A DNA stretch of 64,000 bases, from NCBI RefSeq assembly GCF_024679245.1, contig NC_090195.1, forward strand, positions 2,934,800 through 2,998,799. Reading direction: 5' to 3'. The notes under the pieces were generated by a model. It did no database searches. It was not told the DNA's origin and worked only from the letters and a program-made list of their open reading frames with translations. This DNA is from Pseudorasbora parva (taxonomy: Eukaryota; Chordata; Actinopteri; Cypriniformes; Gobionidae). Made by a program: the position numbers and the translations under genes. Below, piece after piece: positions 10,498 through 23,736 of the stretch; position 1 is the first letter of the stretch, and every line of letters starts with the position of its first letter.

Positions 10498-10547
10498 TAC
10501 AATAATAATAATAATAATATTATTAATAATAATAATAATAATAATAC
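10498..10547. repeat. (AAT)n microsatellite
   Basis: This is an imperfect run of aat/taa triplets. It is followed by 'attttatttataacgcact', a motif repeated near 11810. Confidence 0.8.
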
Positions 10548-10795
10548 ATTTTATTTATAACGCACTTCATTCCGAAGAATCTCAAAAGTGCTACATGGGA
10601 AAATGACAAAAATCAATAAAAATAAGTAAAATGATATAATAATAAAAACAATCAACACATAAAAGCATTACATTTTATTTTATTGTATAAAAGATGTTCT
10701 GCTTTAAATGGGTGTTAGATGGGTCCATCAGTTGGGGGATCAGCATCTGTCCGCTCCCTCTTCAATACCACTGTGCTGCCCTAAAAAAAAAACTT

Positions 10796-11341
10796 AGGTG
10801 TGTGTCTGTGAGAAGGACCCTTAACTAGGTGTGTGTCTGTGAGAAAGACCCTTAACTAGGTTTGTGTCTGTGAGAAAGACCCTTAACTAGGTGTGTGTCT
10901 GTGAGAAAGACCCTTAACTAGGTGTGTGTCTGTGAGAAAGACCCTTAACTAGGTGTGTGTCTGTGAGAAAGGCCCTTAACTAGGTGTGTGTCTGTGAGAA
11001 AGGCCCTTAACTAGGTGTGTGTCTGTGAGAAGGACCCTTAACTAGGTGTGTGTCTGTGAGAAAGACCCTTAACTAGGTGTGTGTCTGTGAGAAAGACCCT
11101 TAACTAGGTGTGTGTCTGTGAGAAAGACCCTTAACTAGGTGTGTGTCTGTGAGAAAGGCCCTTAACTAGGTGTGTGTCTGTGAGAAGGACCCTTAACTAG
11201 GTGTGTCTGTGAGAAGGACCCTTAACTAGGTGTGTGTCTGTGAGAAATACCCTTAACTAGGTGTGTGTCTGTGAGAAAGACCCTTAACTAGGTGTGTGTC
11301 TGTGAGAAAGACCCTTAACTAGGTTTGTGTCTGTGAGAAAG
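10796..11341 (+). repeat. 31-bp minisatellite, about 17-18 copies
   Basis: The unit of 31 bp reads aggtgtgtgtctgtgagaaa followed by gacccttaact. Copies differ by single substitutions (gac/ggc, aaa/agg, tgtg/tttg), and one unit lacks a GT dinucleotide. The ordered spread of variants suggests expansion by unequal exchange. It lies inside the 3.4-kb transposon. Confidence 0.95.
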
Positions 11342-12514
11342 TGAAAGACAGGTGGGCTGAGATGTCCCCTAAATAGATAAATGGTACCAATAAAAAGTAT
11401 ATTAAGGAACAATATATTTTTTTGATTGGCATATGACCCAAATTACATCATATAAAGGATACATTAATAAGTTACAGTAATAATTTTGACGGTATCATTT
11501 AACATACTTTCTATTTATATGTTCGAAATAACTTTTCTACTTGGCCAAACTCAGTACATTTCAGTTGACAATGTAGCATAATTTCTTCCATTTCATTCGT
11601 GTCAAAAAAGTAAAACTCAAGCATGTTAATCAAATAATACAAAATGTACTTACCCAAAAGTAGATTTTTAATAATATATCGATACAACTCCCCAATTCCT
11701 CTCCTCGTGGTTGTTCAACGGTCCCGTCCGGTTTCCGGGAGAGCATATCTCGCGAGATAATATCCTATCGCGGGATTTTGTAATATCGCAAGATGTATTA
11801 ATAATAATAGATTTTATTTATAACGCACTATTACTATATATTGTTACTACATCTTGGCAGCACAGTTTTGGCTATCTGCATCCAACTCAGACCTAAATGG
11901 TGAATGAAAATGTATCTGTTTTACATAAAAATAACAACGAATACATAAAACAGATTGGGAAAAAATTACTAAATGCAGCTTTACAATCACTTAACCACAT
12001 GGGCACTTTGTGATTATAATTAATTAAATGAGATCAAGTAAATATATTTATTTTGCATGCAAATTGTGTATTTCATAAAGATAATTCCTGTTTTTTTTCC
12101 TGCTATCTCGTCAGTGGACGTCTTATTCACAACCTCTTAAAAACTACTTGGTGCACTTAAATTAATTATTGCAGCATTAACCAATGTGTAAGGTAAGCAC
12201 AGCTTTTGCATATTTCACAAAGATTTCATAACATAGGGGTCAGGATGGACTATAATTGCACGTGTAAAAGACGTCGCCAGGTGACGTCCTCTCACAACCG
12301 AATCACAACAGGGTATATATTGAACTACACGGAGCTAAAAGTCAAAGTAATAATTATACATACAACTCCAGAGAACTGTAGACATGAACAAACGTATCTG
12401 AATACATTTTTAAGAAATGTTTCTGTATTACACATTTTTACTGATTCATGCCGTCCTACCGCGACTATTTTTGGCCAGGGACACGACGTTGCCGTCGGAC
12501 CAATGTTTGCTGGG

Positions 12515-12700
12515 TTTCGTCTTTTGGGCACTCACACGAACCGAACAAAACTATGCCCAAATTAAGAAGGAATGCCTGAGTATTGTGTTCGCATGTCAGA
12601 AGTTCTATCACTATCTGTATGGTAGGGAGGTAATCACGTCTGAAACTGAGCACAAACCCCTTGGGACAATTTTTAAGAAATCGCTACTGAGCACCTAGGG
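12515..12700 (+). pseudogene. Ty3/gypsy RNase H fragment, right part
   Basis: This is the continuation of the 8543-9116 fragment beyond the inserted transposon. The translation contains 'ALTRTEQNYAQIKKE' and 'SIVFACQKFYHYLYG', the middle of a retroviral-type RNase H, ending near 'TIFKKSLL'. Nothing of the integrase domain follows, so the element is truncated at both ends. Confidence 0.85.
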
Positions 12701-12913
12701 GATGGTGTGGGTCCGTGTATCATCTGATCATTTCATTTCCTGTTTGGAATGGAATAACGAGAACAGATAAATCCGCTTGTTTATTCGTTTTTTTGTTTGG
12801 TTTAAAAACGAAAAAATGAGATTTTGGCTCGATTTTTCATATTTCGTTTGTGGTGTATAAAATGGTTTACGGGTTCGATATTTCGTTTCCACACGTGGGC
12901 GGCGCCGAAACGC

Positions 12914-14051
12914 CTCTTTCATCTGATTGGTCAAACAGCTCCGCCTTCAGCGCGAGCTCTTCATTCTGTCAGGCAGAATACGAGTTCGGGACTGACAAAT
13001 GCAATTGCATTAAAAAAAATGTCCGAAAACACCACACACTGCTAACCACACACAATATTTAAAGCAGAAATATGTTGCTATATGAAAGATGTTGTCACGT
13101 AATTCGTGCTGTTGCGATTTGCAAGCGACCCCCATTAATGTGAGCCACAGGCTATTATTTGAGTATGATAGCCTGTTTCTCATTGATAAATACGGTGCAA
13201 ATAGTCCCGTCTCTTTGGATAAAAGGGAAATGGAAATAAAAATAAATAACAGGCTGAACTGTACATGATAATATGTCCGTGATATTTGCCACTCTCGTCT
13301 TTTATTTACATCAAAAGGCAGGTAGGCATGTGTGACATGTCAATAATCAAGAAAATTGAATAGAAATACAGTTTATATTTGTGAATGTGTGTCTATTCTG
13401 TTCACGTGAAAAGAAAGAGACAGAAAAGTGAGCAGTATCGGTTAACATACATTAATTGATACTGACAAAATGAGCAGTTTGGGTTTAATTAAAATCATGT
13501 CGGTTGAAGAGCACGACATACCTTTAAAATCGTATTATTTTTATCATAAAACAGATAATAAATAATGAATTGGGTGATGTTTCTCTGAGTTGTCTTTATT
13601 AAGTTTGCTTGAGAGTTCCAGCATATATTCCTATTTAAATATTATTTATTATTATTTTTTTATGAGAACTATAATGCTTCACCAAACTCAGCTCAGACCT
13701 TCAGACTGGTCTGACTCACTTATATATTTTCTAACGGGTCAGACTTACTTTCCCAAAAAAATCCCATTGACTTGCATTATCTGAGCAATGAAAGCCGTAA
13801 TGATTAAAGCTGTCCACTAGAGGGGGCGACAGGATAAGTCTTTTCTACTCACTTTCCCTGTTTGCATCAGTTTAAATGACAAATTAATTTCATTCATAAA
13901 TAGGCCATATCTGTCTATGAGAACAAGCTTTACACTTCAAGCTGGACAACTTATTAAAACTTGAACACTGCTTCAGAGTTTGCCACTCTTTAGTTTCTTT
14001 TAAGATATTCACACTGTTTTTTGCATTTAATGTTTGTCCATCTGGAACTTG
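12914..14051 (+). repeat. 1138-bp inverted repeat, left arm
   Basis: This arm pairs with 15934-17071: position x pairs with 29985 minus x at both ends, so there is no net insertion or deletion. By eye I found one substitution (13837 a against 16148). The arm has no convincing gene; the 64-codon frame present in each arm is simply the mirrored sequence. The sequence left of 12914 reads like the continuation of the same repeat family, while the right arm is cut off at 17071. Confidence 0.9.
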
Positions 14052-14240
14052 CTAGGTTTGCCCTTTGTGCTGCTCCCTATGTACTGGAAACCATCTCTTG
14101 AATCTGTCTGGATACATTCTCCAAACCCTGAGAGGCCTCCAACCACTACTCGATTTGCGATTTAAGGCTTTTTCAGCATCTCTGTGACAATTTAAAAAAC
14201 GAAAAAGGTTACCACATAAATGATTTTGACTTATCTCTCC

Positions 14241-14343
<103 letters not shown>

Positions 14344-14661
14344 CAAGATCATCATCATCACCAAAAAATACTTAGATACCATTTTATAATGAATGAATAT
14401 GGCCTTGAAATCGTATTCTCTAATTTATCAATGGCTTCCAATGATGAGTTAAGCCTAGTGACAAATTCAAAATATAAAAACATATTTACAAATACAAATA
14501 TCTTGTTTACTCAATCAAATTTTTATTAAAAAAAAATATTGTTATATTACTTGTGATGTAGTGATTTGCTAAATGTAATACTTTACAGTATTTTTTAATT
14601 ACAAGTGTACATTACTGACATTTAGTGTACATTGGTCTCCCTTAGATTAATTACATGTTAA

Positions 14662-15040
<379 letters not shown>

Positions 15041-15301
15041 TAGTGGATTTAGCCATTATAAGAAACTAATTTGGTGCTAGTAGCATGGATATTGCTCGGC
15101 TGAAATCATGTTACATCTATTTAGTGATATAACTTGCAGGTGTGTAGCACCTAGACTGGGTTTTTGCAGTAACAAAAGGGTTTATCATTTTTAGCCATGA
15201 TATCAGCTGTAATTGATGTGAAATGACATGTTTCCAAAACATAATCAAGTTTATTTGGCACCATCTGCAGTTAATATTGACTATATTTTCTTTATGAAGC
15301 T

Positions 15302-15547
15302 ATGGTTGAAGAATCTGCGTTCACCTCATGCTGCAGGAGTGTGGTGAGGTGTAAGGTCTGTATTGACCAATGGATGGAGAACTCAAGGCAGTGCCCTAAT
15401 GCATATCATCACAGAAGCTGCAGGCCTACCAGTGTGCTTGAAGCTACTAAGAGTTTTCATAAAACAGTATTATTTTTTTCTCCACTTCCTGCAGTAGCAT
15501 TTGTTCAGTTAGTAAGGTTCAAGCAGGGTATAAAGACAAAAATGTAA
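15302..15547 (+). pseudogene. Possible RING-like gene fragment in the palindrome spacer
   Basis: A short frame contains a Cys-rich stretch (CCRSVVRCKVCIDQW then QCP) that resembles half of a RING/zinc-binding motif: two adjacent Cys, a C-x2-C pair, a Trp, then Cys-Pro. The remaining ligands expected after QCP are absent. It may be a captured or decayed exon, or chance. No convincing neighbour exon was found within the spacer. Confidence 0.25.
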
Positions 15548-15933
15548 TAAAGACATCTTCAAAAGTTCAAAAACATTGCAGTTTTGATTGCATGTGCAGA
15601 ACAGAATAAAGTTTTGTTGTAGATTCTATTTTCCATTGAACTGACTGACCTACAATCTGCATGCAGACACCCAACTTTGCACATTCATTTATAGATTTAA
15701 AACCCAGTCCTGACCCAGAAGGAACATGTTCTGCAGAGTTCAGATCCAACCAGTTCCAACACATTTTCCTAAACATTTTTAGATAGTCTGTAGACATTGC
15801 TTAGCTGGTTCAGGTGTTTAAATAGTCGAGCTAAACTTTGCCGGACATTTGCCCTGACATTAGCTCTTTACATTAATTGAATGTGATTTATCAACAGCGA
15901 GTAGGGCTTAAAATATAAAGCTCATTACAAATA

Positions 15934-17071
15934 CAAGTTCCAGATGGACAAACATTAAATGCAAAAAACAGTGTGAATATCTTAAAAGAAACTAAAGAGT
16001 GGCAAACTCTGAAGCAGTGTTCAAGTTTTAATAAGTTGTCCAGCTTGAAGTGTAAAGCTTGTTCTCATAGACAGATATGGCCTATTTATGAATGAAATTA
16101 ATTTGTCATTTAAACTGATGCAAACAGGGAAAGTGAGTAGAAAAGACGTATCCTGTCGCCCCCTCTAGTGGACAGCTTTAATCATTACGGCTTTCATTGC
16201 TCAGATAATGCAAGTCAATGGGATTTTTTTGGGAAAGTAAGTCTGACCCGTTAGAAAATATATAAGTGAGTCAGACCAGTCTGAAGGTCTGAGCTGAGTT
16301 TGGTGAAGCATTATAGTTCTCATAAAAAAATAATAATAAATAATATTTAAATAGGAATATATGCTGGAACTCTCAAGCAAACTTAATAAAGACAACTCAG
16401 AGAAACATCACCCAATTCATTATTTATTATCTGTTTTATGATAAAAATAATACGATTTTAAAGGTATGTCGTGCTCTTCAACCGACATGATTTTAATTAA
16501 ACCCAAACTGCTCATTTTGTCAGTATCAATTAATGTATGTTAACCGATACTGCTCACTTTTCTGTCTCTTTCTTTTCACGTGAACAGAATAGACACACAT
16601 TCACAAATATAAACTGTATTTCTATTCAATTTTCTTGATTATTGACATGTCACACATGCCTACCTGCCTTTTGATGTAAATAAAAGACGAGAGTGGCAAA
16701 TATCACGGACATATTATCATGTACAGTTCAGCCTGTTATTTATTTTTATTTCCATTTCCCTTTTATCCAAAGAGACGGGACTATTTGCACCGTATTTATC
16801 AATGAGAAACAGGCTATCATACTCAAATAATAGCCTGTGGCTCACATTAATGGGGGTCGCTTGCAAATCGCAACAGCACGAATTACGTGACAACATCTTT
16901 CATATAGCAACATATTTCTGCTTTAAATATTGTGTGTGGTTAGCAGTGTGTGGTGTTTTCGGACATTTTTTTTAATGCAATTGCATTTGTCAGTCCCGAA
17001 CTCGTATTCTGCCTGACAGAATGAAGAGCTCGCGCTGAAGGCGGAGCTGTTTGACCAATCAGATGAAAGAG
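15934..17071 (-). repeat. 1138-bp inverted repeat, right arm
   Basis: This is the mirror copy of 12914-14051. The arm stops exactly where GTPase-derived sequence begins: 'agatgaaaga' belongs to the arm, and 'agagaaagagaaaataaagc' (from 17068) belongs to the GTPase coding sequence, with four bases shared at the junction. Confidence 0.9.
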
Positions 17072-17300
17072 AAAGAGAAAATAAAGCTGGTGAATGAAAC
17101 TATTCACTGTGTGGAAACTCTGGAGACGATCTCACTCAACACTGATTCACTGATCATACTTCTGCACATTGATGTTCTGATGGAAAATATGAAGGAAATA
17201 GATTGGCCCTAAAAGGCAAAAAACACTGGAAAACATCAAGAAGAAATCAGGAGAAGGGAACTACTGGAGAAATACTGGAGCACTGGGATACATAAGATAT
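17068..17300 (+). pseudogene. C-terminal scrap of a third GTPase copy
   Basis: The translation reads EKIKLVNETIHCVETLE and continues LNTDSLIILLHIDVL. This matches the C-terminal coiled coil of both intact GTPases (around residue 440 onward). A stop codon interrupts at 'EIDWP*', where the intact copies read INEPEKAE, and the frame shifts soon after. The P-loop, Cys/His module and first coiled coil are absent; the 5' end is replaced by the inverted-repeat arm. This proves that at least a third family member once existed here. Confidence 0.9.
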
Positions 17301-18294
<994 letters not shown>

Positions 18295-18618
18295 TTCCCT
18301 CTAAGAAAAAACAGCTACAGAGTAAATCTGATTCTCAGCCATTTCCATCACATATTATTTGGGTCAAAGCAATATAAGTAATGATATTTTAACAAGAAAA
18401 GTAACTGAAATGGATTTATAACAGTTTTAAAATATTTTTATGCTTAGTTTCAGTGTTCTGTCAAATGTTGCAAAGTTGTAGTTGACTTGAAAAGTATTTA
18501 AAAATAATGTCCCCCCAGTTCCCAATTTTTATTGTGCAAACAGTGATTTTATTTTATTTGCCCTAATTCTTGTATTTCATGTGGACTCTCATTTTAACTC
18601 TCTTCATTATGTATTTAT

Positions 18619-18790
18619 TCGCCTCACAGCAGAAGGTTGCCGGTTTGAGTCCTGACTGAACCAGGAGTTTTCATGTTCCCCTTGTGTTAATGTGGATTTC
18701 CTCCAGTGAACACTAAGACGTGTGTGTTTGTCAGTGTGTGTGAGCCATGGCTTGGACATCCATTCAAAGATGCTGTGACCCTACGGGCAG
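18619..18790 (+). mobile_element. Decayed DANA-like SINE
   Basis: The text 'cgcctcacagcagaaggttg' and 'ccggtttgagtcctgactg', followed by 'ttcatgttccccttgtgtta' and 'gtggatttcctccag', matches the DANA tRNA-derived SINE known from zebrafish, with many substitutions. The A-box end is missing. This supports a cyprinid source. Confidence 0.7.
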
Positions 18791-18799
18791 GTTCATTTT

Positions 18800-20264
18800 A
18801 TTGTGTTTAATTAATATAAAAATGAGTAGTTAATTTATGCCAGCTGTCACTAGAGGGCAAAAATAATCAAATCGACAGTTTAGAAATGAGTTTATTGAAA
18901 GAAACTCTGGCCTCTGGTGGCTTATGAAGTCTTTCAGTATCATGACAGTTCTAGTGTTTGACTGTGTGTTTGTTTGTTTTGTTTTTTAATGAACATTTAA
19001 CATGTTTCATTCCTGCTCTTAGACACTGTTATTTGCACATTTTTTACCTCTGATACAGGAGTACAGTTGCTTCGATCATGGGGCGATTGTTTTTTTTTAT
19101 TCTACAGAAGATTACTATCACAATGAAAGGTTATTTTCAGCACACATTTCAGAACATCTAAAAACTGAAATGCAATGACTCAGACTCAGAGAGTTTATTA
19201 TCAATCTCTTCTGAGTTTTCAAAGGCAAAGGAATTCAATTGTTCTACAAATGTCACATACCAACCCGATCACACATAAATGCGTATAAATAGTAGCCTAC
19301 GAGTATGCAATGTCGTGGAATGTGTGCATATTTTCTTATAAATCACATGACCATGGGGGAGTTTCCCTTATTGTTGATACATTTACCTGTAAGAGTTTAA
19401 AGTCACCTGTAACCGGAAGGATCCTAAAAGCTGTAAGTAGTCTAGATTAATTTAACTTAATTATTACCTGATTACTGTAAAGACCTGCCCATATAAAGTA
19501 ACGAAAGACTACAGGAATACAGGACCAATGCTGGTGCATTTCATCTTTTCAGTTTCATTTCAGTCGGCATCAACATTTAAGACATTTTAATAAATGTTCT
19601 CAGCTGAATTTTCATAATTTACCGGCGAGTGTTTGAAATAATTTGCGATCCGATGTGGTTAACACAGATTGGGGCATGAATATATTTACAGCCCAGATGT
19701 ATAGTAGGCCTATATTGACTTTATTCTTAAACATTATTCTTTAAACATATCTGAGATTTCTTGATGAACACAGACAAATCATGCAGTGTCATAAGACAAA
19801 TTAAAAATTAATTCAAATAAATACGATTGTTTCATATTTCCTTTGTTTCTTTTCCGTGATTCTGGATTTCCTTGTAGTTTGTGCCACATCCTCATATTTC
19901 ATAGGCGTATGAATGAATATGAATGTGTGTTAATGTCAAATGATAATGATAAATCTCAGTTTGCGCTTTGTGTATCAGTCCTTTAGTTTAGTGGAAACGT
20001 AACCACCTCATAGGCCTAAATTAAGAGTTTGTAAAGTTCTTATTTTATTTTATCTTAGTTTATTTGACTGTAAACTGTAATCACGTCTTATGTAAAATAG
20101 CATGTTTTAAATTCGCCTTTTGTCTAACAAAACAAAGATCGACTGAATTCGGAATGAATTAATTGGAAAAGTTTAATAGCTCAATCTGAGGAACTGCGCT
20201 ACTTCCAGAGGCCCGCCAGATGGCGCTAATGCTCACATTTAAGGACCACCTTCAGCATTGATCA
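18800..20264. other. Non-coding stretch; one weak promoter-like site
   Basis: No coding frame is supported. A TATA-like 'catataaagt' near 19490 is followed by a short segment that could be an untranslated exon. An acceptable donor (gctgtaagtag) lies near 19430. I cannot tie either to the SNTX-like locus 6.5 kb downstream. Confidence 0.3.
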
Positions 20265-20297
20265 GGGCTGCACTTCCCGAAACCTTCTTAACTCTAC

Positions 20298-20345
20298 AGC
20301 TGTGTCCCAAAGTGAAGTGCGCACCCTTCACTTTGGGACACAGCT
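20298..20345. mobile_element. Hairpin remnant with AGCTGTGTCCCAAA arms
   Basis: Two perfect 20-bp inverted arms (agctgtgtcccaaagtgaag and its complement) are separated by 8 bp. The same end sequence recurs at 42100-42135. It is a minimal DNA-transposon derivative, nested in the outer element. Confidence 0.75.
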
Positions 20346-20859
20346 TACGTCATTCTTAAGTTATACCTTAGGTATCCCTTAACGTTAATATGTGTTTCCT
20401 GAAACGAGCTTAGTTAAGAATACATATCACTTCATTCCACTAGTGGCCAACACTGTGCAAAAAGCTTCTCAGAAAATAATTCCGAAGTTGTAATATACAC
20501 CCAGTGTTCAATTAGGCTAGTTGAATTGTTTTTTGTTGTTGTTGTTTTTTGTTTATTGTTTTAGTTTTTTATGCAATGATTAAAATTGTCATAAAAATGT
20601 TATTACAAACACTAATGGTTGTTAGATTTTTAAGGATATTATCCAAAGGTACATCAGCTGGCAACCATTAGACAGGAAAAGCTTAGGAGTCTATTTAAAG
20701 GGAATGATTGTGGAGGGGAGATTAGTCAAACTTTGGCAGCGAGGCAGCGAATAGTTGAGCTAAATCAAAGACGGCGCCGTCCGCGAAGCCATTTAGTGTA
20801 TGTGCACGATTTCAAACGTGAAAACTTTAGTCCCCTGGCTACCATGTCAGAACCCAGCC

Positions 20860-21065
20860 AACACGTGTATGTGGGGCCCACGTGGATTAAACATGGGCTA
20901 CAGGGGTACAGAGTGGGCATGGGCTCAAAATGGGCATCTTATCTGGGGCCCACTTGGGTGAACCAAGTAGGTCCCACATGGGCAAACCCAGCTGGGCTCC
21001 TCATGTGGGACCTAGTTGGTTCACTAATGGGAAATGAAAACATGGGTGGAAAATGGGCTATTCAG
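20860..21065. repeat. GGGCCCAC/ATGTGGG-rich internal repeat
   Basis: This segment is a patchwork of short direct and inverted 'catgtgggacct', 'ggggcccac' and 'atgggc' motifs, spanned by an open frame (20733-21122) whose composition follows the repeat. I regard the frame as non-coding. Confidence 0.5.
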
Positions 21066-22724
21066 TGGTCTAATTCATTCACAGTCAAGACAGGTGCAAA
21101 CACAGTCAATTCCAAAGGTTGATTACATGGGTAGATAGTACACAAATATGCACTCTTGAAAAAAATGTATTGTTATTTTGACACTTGAACACAATTAATG
21201 TGACTTTAATCTAATCAAAATTTAAAAATTCCAACACAATAGCAATTGTATTTTGTTTATTTTGTGATCACAGAGCAGTGCCATACAGGGACCATTTTAG
21301 CTTTTATTATAAAAGTGTACACATTAAGTGAAATATTTCCTTTCTCAAATGTTTAATTTTGAATAAATCTTTAATAAATTTTATTTAGGCATAGAACCAC
21401 TAGTTCTGCCAGAAAGACTCGGGAGAATAAATACTGTGACAATAATCCATTTATTAACAATCCAGCAAGCAATAAAGTACTTTGGCATAGGCCCCGTCCG
21501 TAGCTCGCAATCAGAGGGTATGGACTCTGCATATCCTGCCTGAAGACGAAGGCAGAGGCGCAGCCGACCCCCCCGTGAGGTATGGAAGGGCCCATCCTGG
21601 TGGTGGTGGTGGGGTGGAGTAGGGAAGGATTTGACTTGGAGGTGGTGGGGAGGATGGCGGTGAATTGGTGCGTCAGCATCTGCGAACTCAAACATGAGTA
21701 AGTACCGATCTTTTATACCCACTCACTTAAAAATATTGGGTTAAAAATAACCCAACATGTAACCCAACTGTGGGTTGGTATAGCACCTTCCCAACGTTGG
21801 GTTATTTTAACCCAATGCATTGGGTTAATAAACAGTTGGGTTAAAAGTAACCCAACAGTTGAGTTAAATTTTTATTTTTATTCATGCCATTATTTTAATA
21901 AATAAAATACCCATTGTTTTCAAATACAGATTTTTTATTTGTATAAAACAATACATGTGCTTTAAAATATATATTGTAAATGTCAAACTAAATATTGGGG
22001 AGTAAATATTTATTGTAAATATACATAAATTTGTAAATATTAAATTCAAAATACACAGCACACATAATACACAAAAATGTACATAAGGTAAACATACATA
22101 AAAGGTGTACATACAAAACAAAAATTAAAAATGAACACAACAAATATTAAATTAAAAACCTATACAAATATGGACAGAATACACAAATTCATAATATTAA
22201 ATTCTTCCAGAAATAAACAACTTTATTAAAAAAATCTTCATTGTACACTGTATGCCTTGATGTGTTGTGAACATACCTTAAGTAGCAAAACAAATACAAA
22301 TTATGATAATCAAAGTTTTTAATGAGGCAGCAAAATATATATTCAAGTTTGCATGCTACAAAATCTCCCAAATGGGGCAGAGGTCTTTGGATAGTTCATG
22401 TCATAAAAAAAAAAAAAAAATCAGAAACATACAGCCAGTGCTTGAAATAAGGTCTTCTGTTCAACTTCCTCCACAATGAAAATGAAAAAAATCAGCGAGG
22501 TCTCTTTGTCCCCAAGCATCGTCATGTGGATCCTGGCTTGTCTCACTGTTCAGCTAATGCTGCATGTTAGTTCCAACCTTAAAAGAATAAAAAAAAGTTC
22601 AGTTTGCTTGCACTGTGACGACATCAGCAGTGTTAAATTACGTAAAAGTTACAATGAAGCAGTGTTGTACTGAATTAAACAAATTGTCACTAATTAGTCA
22701 TTACATCTGCTGTTCATTTTTCAC

Positions 22725-22974
22725 CAATCAACATACTAATCCTCATGCTGTTTCAAACCGTAAGACTTTGGTTCATCTTCGGAACACAGAAAGGCCTAGA
22801 AAGGCAGTATCCCATCACTTGAATCCCATGGATTACTTTAATGATGTCTGTCCTGGGTCTTAAAGTGGTAGTTGCGTAGGTCGTCAATGGAGGGACAGAA
22901 ACCTCGCAGATTTCTTTAACATTTGTGTTTCAAAGAACAACGAAAGTCTTACAACGACACGAGGGTAATTCATG
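22725..22974. mobile_element. Partial palindromic MITE
   Basis: The word 'gtaagactttggttcatctt' on the left is mirrored by 'gaacaacgaaagtcttac' on the right. It directly abuts the next palindromic MITE, whose insertion may have cut off its right end. Confidence 0.5.
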
Positions 22975-23736
22975 AGATAGTTTACCCAAAAATGAAAATG
23001 ATTCCATGATTTACTCCCCCTCAAGCCAACCTAGGTGTGTATGACATTCTTCTTTCAGACAAATACAATCTGAGTTATATTAATAAATATCCTGGCTCTT
23101 CAAAGCTTTATAATGGAAGCCCATAATTTGAAGCCCAAAAATGCATCCATCCATTATAAAAGTGCTTCACACGGCTCCGGAGATTAATAAGAACCCATTG
23201 AAGTGAATTGATGGGATTGTGTAAGAAAAATATCCATATTTAACACGTTATAAAGTAAAATATCTAGCTTCCAATGGACCGCATTAAGTATTCAACTTCT
23301 GAAAAAAGCGTAACTGCTGTGAGAATAACGTTGGGTGTAGCGTAAAAAAACGTAAATGTCGAGACGATAAAGTTGGACGTAGCGTAACCGTTTTGAATTG
23401 CGAGAGGCGTTACAGTTTCTTTGTAAGTTGAATAAGAAAGGCTGTCTGTAGAAAATTTGTTATTTTAGTCTATAAAGTTTTAAATATGGATATTTTTTCT
23501 ACAAAAACCCATCGATTCACCTCAGAAGGTCCTTATTAACCTCATGGAGCCTTATGGTTTACTTTCATAATGGATGGATGCACGTTTTTGGGCTTCAAAT
23601 TTTGACCATTATAATGCTTGGATTAGTCAGGACATTTATTAATAACTGATTGTGTTCGTCTGAAAGAAGAATGTCATATACACCTAGGATGACTTGAGGG
23701 TGAGTACATTATGGGATATTTTTTGGGTGAACTATT
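22975..23736. mobile_element. 0.76-kb palindromic MITE (GTTYACCCAAAAATG family)
   Basis: The ends 'agatagtttacccaaaaa' and 'ttttttgggtgaactatt' are inverted repeats. Long arms mirror each other (for example 'gtgtatgacattcttctttc' against 'gaaagaagaatgtcatatac'). The centre holds 'taacgttgggtgtagcgtaa'-type words. Confidence 0.75.

Larger units (their letters stand above)
9117..12514. mobile_element. 3.4-kb DNA transposon inserted in gypsy pol (CCCAGCAAACATT termini)
   Basis: Both ends carry the 13-bp inverted repeat CCCAGCAAACATT. They are flanked by TT on each side; removing the element and one TT brings the RNase H reading frame of the host retrotransposon back in phase, which fixes the insertion boundaries. 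Sub-terminal regions at both ends are unusually rich in GACGTC/GACGT words (left 9120-9290, right about 12110-12500). No transposase is visible, so it is non-autonomous. Its interior hosts a hAT-like MITE, a palindromic MITE and a 31-bp minisatellite. Superfamily unassigned. Confidence 0.75.

Noticed and set aside
10796..11341. CRISPR-like array
   Set aside because: Units are contiguous 31-bp tandem repeats without unique spacers, in a vertebrate genome; it is a minisatellite.
13590..13784. A 64-residue protein encoded twice (13590-13784 and 16201-16395)
   Set aside because: The duplication is explained by the inverted repeat; codon use and composition give no sign of a gene.
20733..21122. 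129-codon frame starting MAARQRIVELNQRRRR, slightly like a paired-domain helix
   Set aside because: Only a few residues resemble it, the rest follows the GGGCCCAC repeat composition, and no second motif appears.
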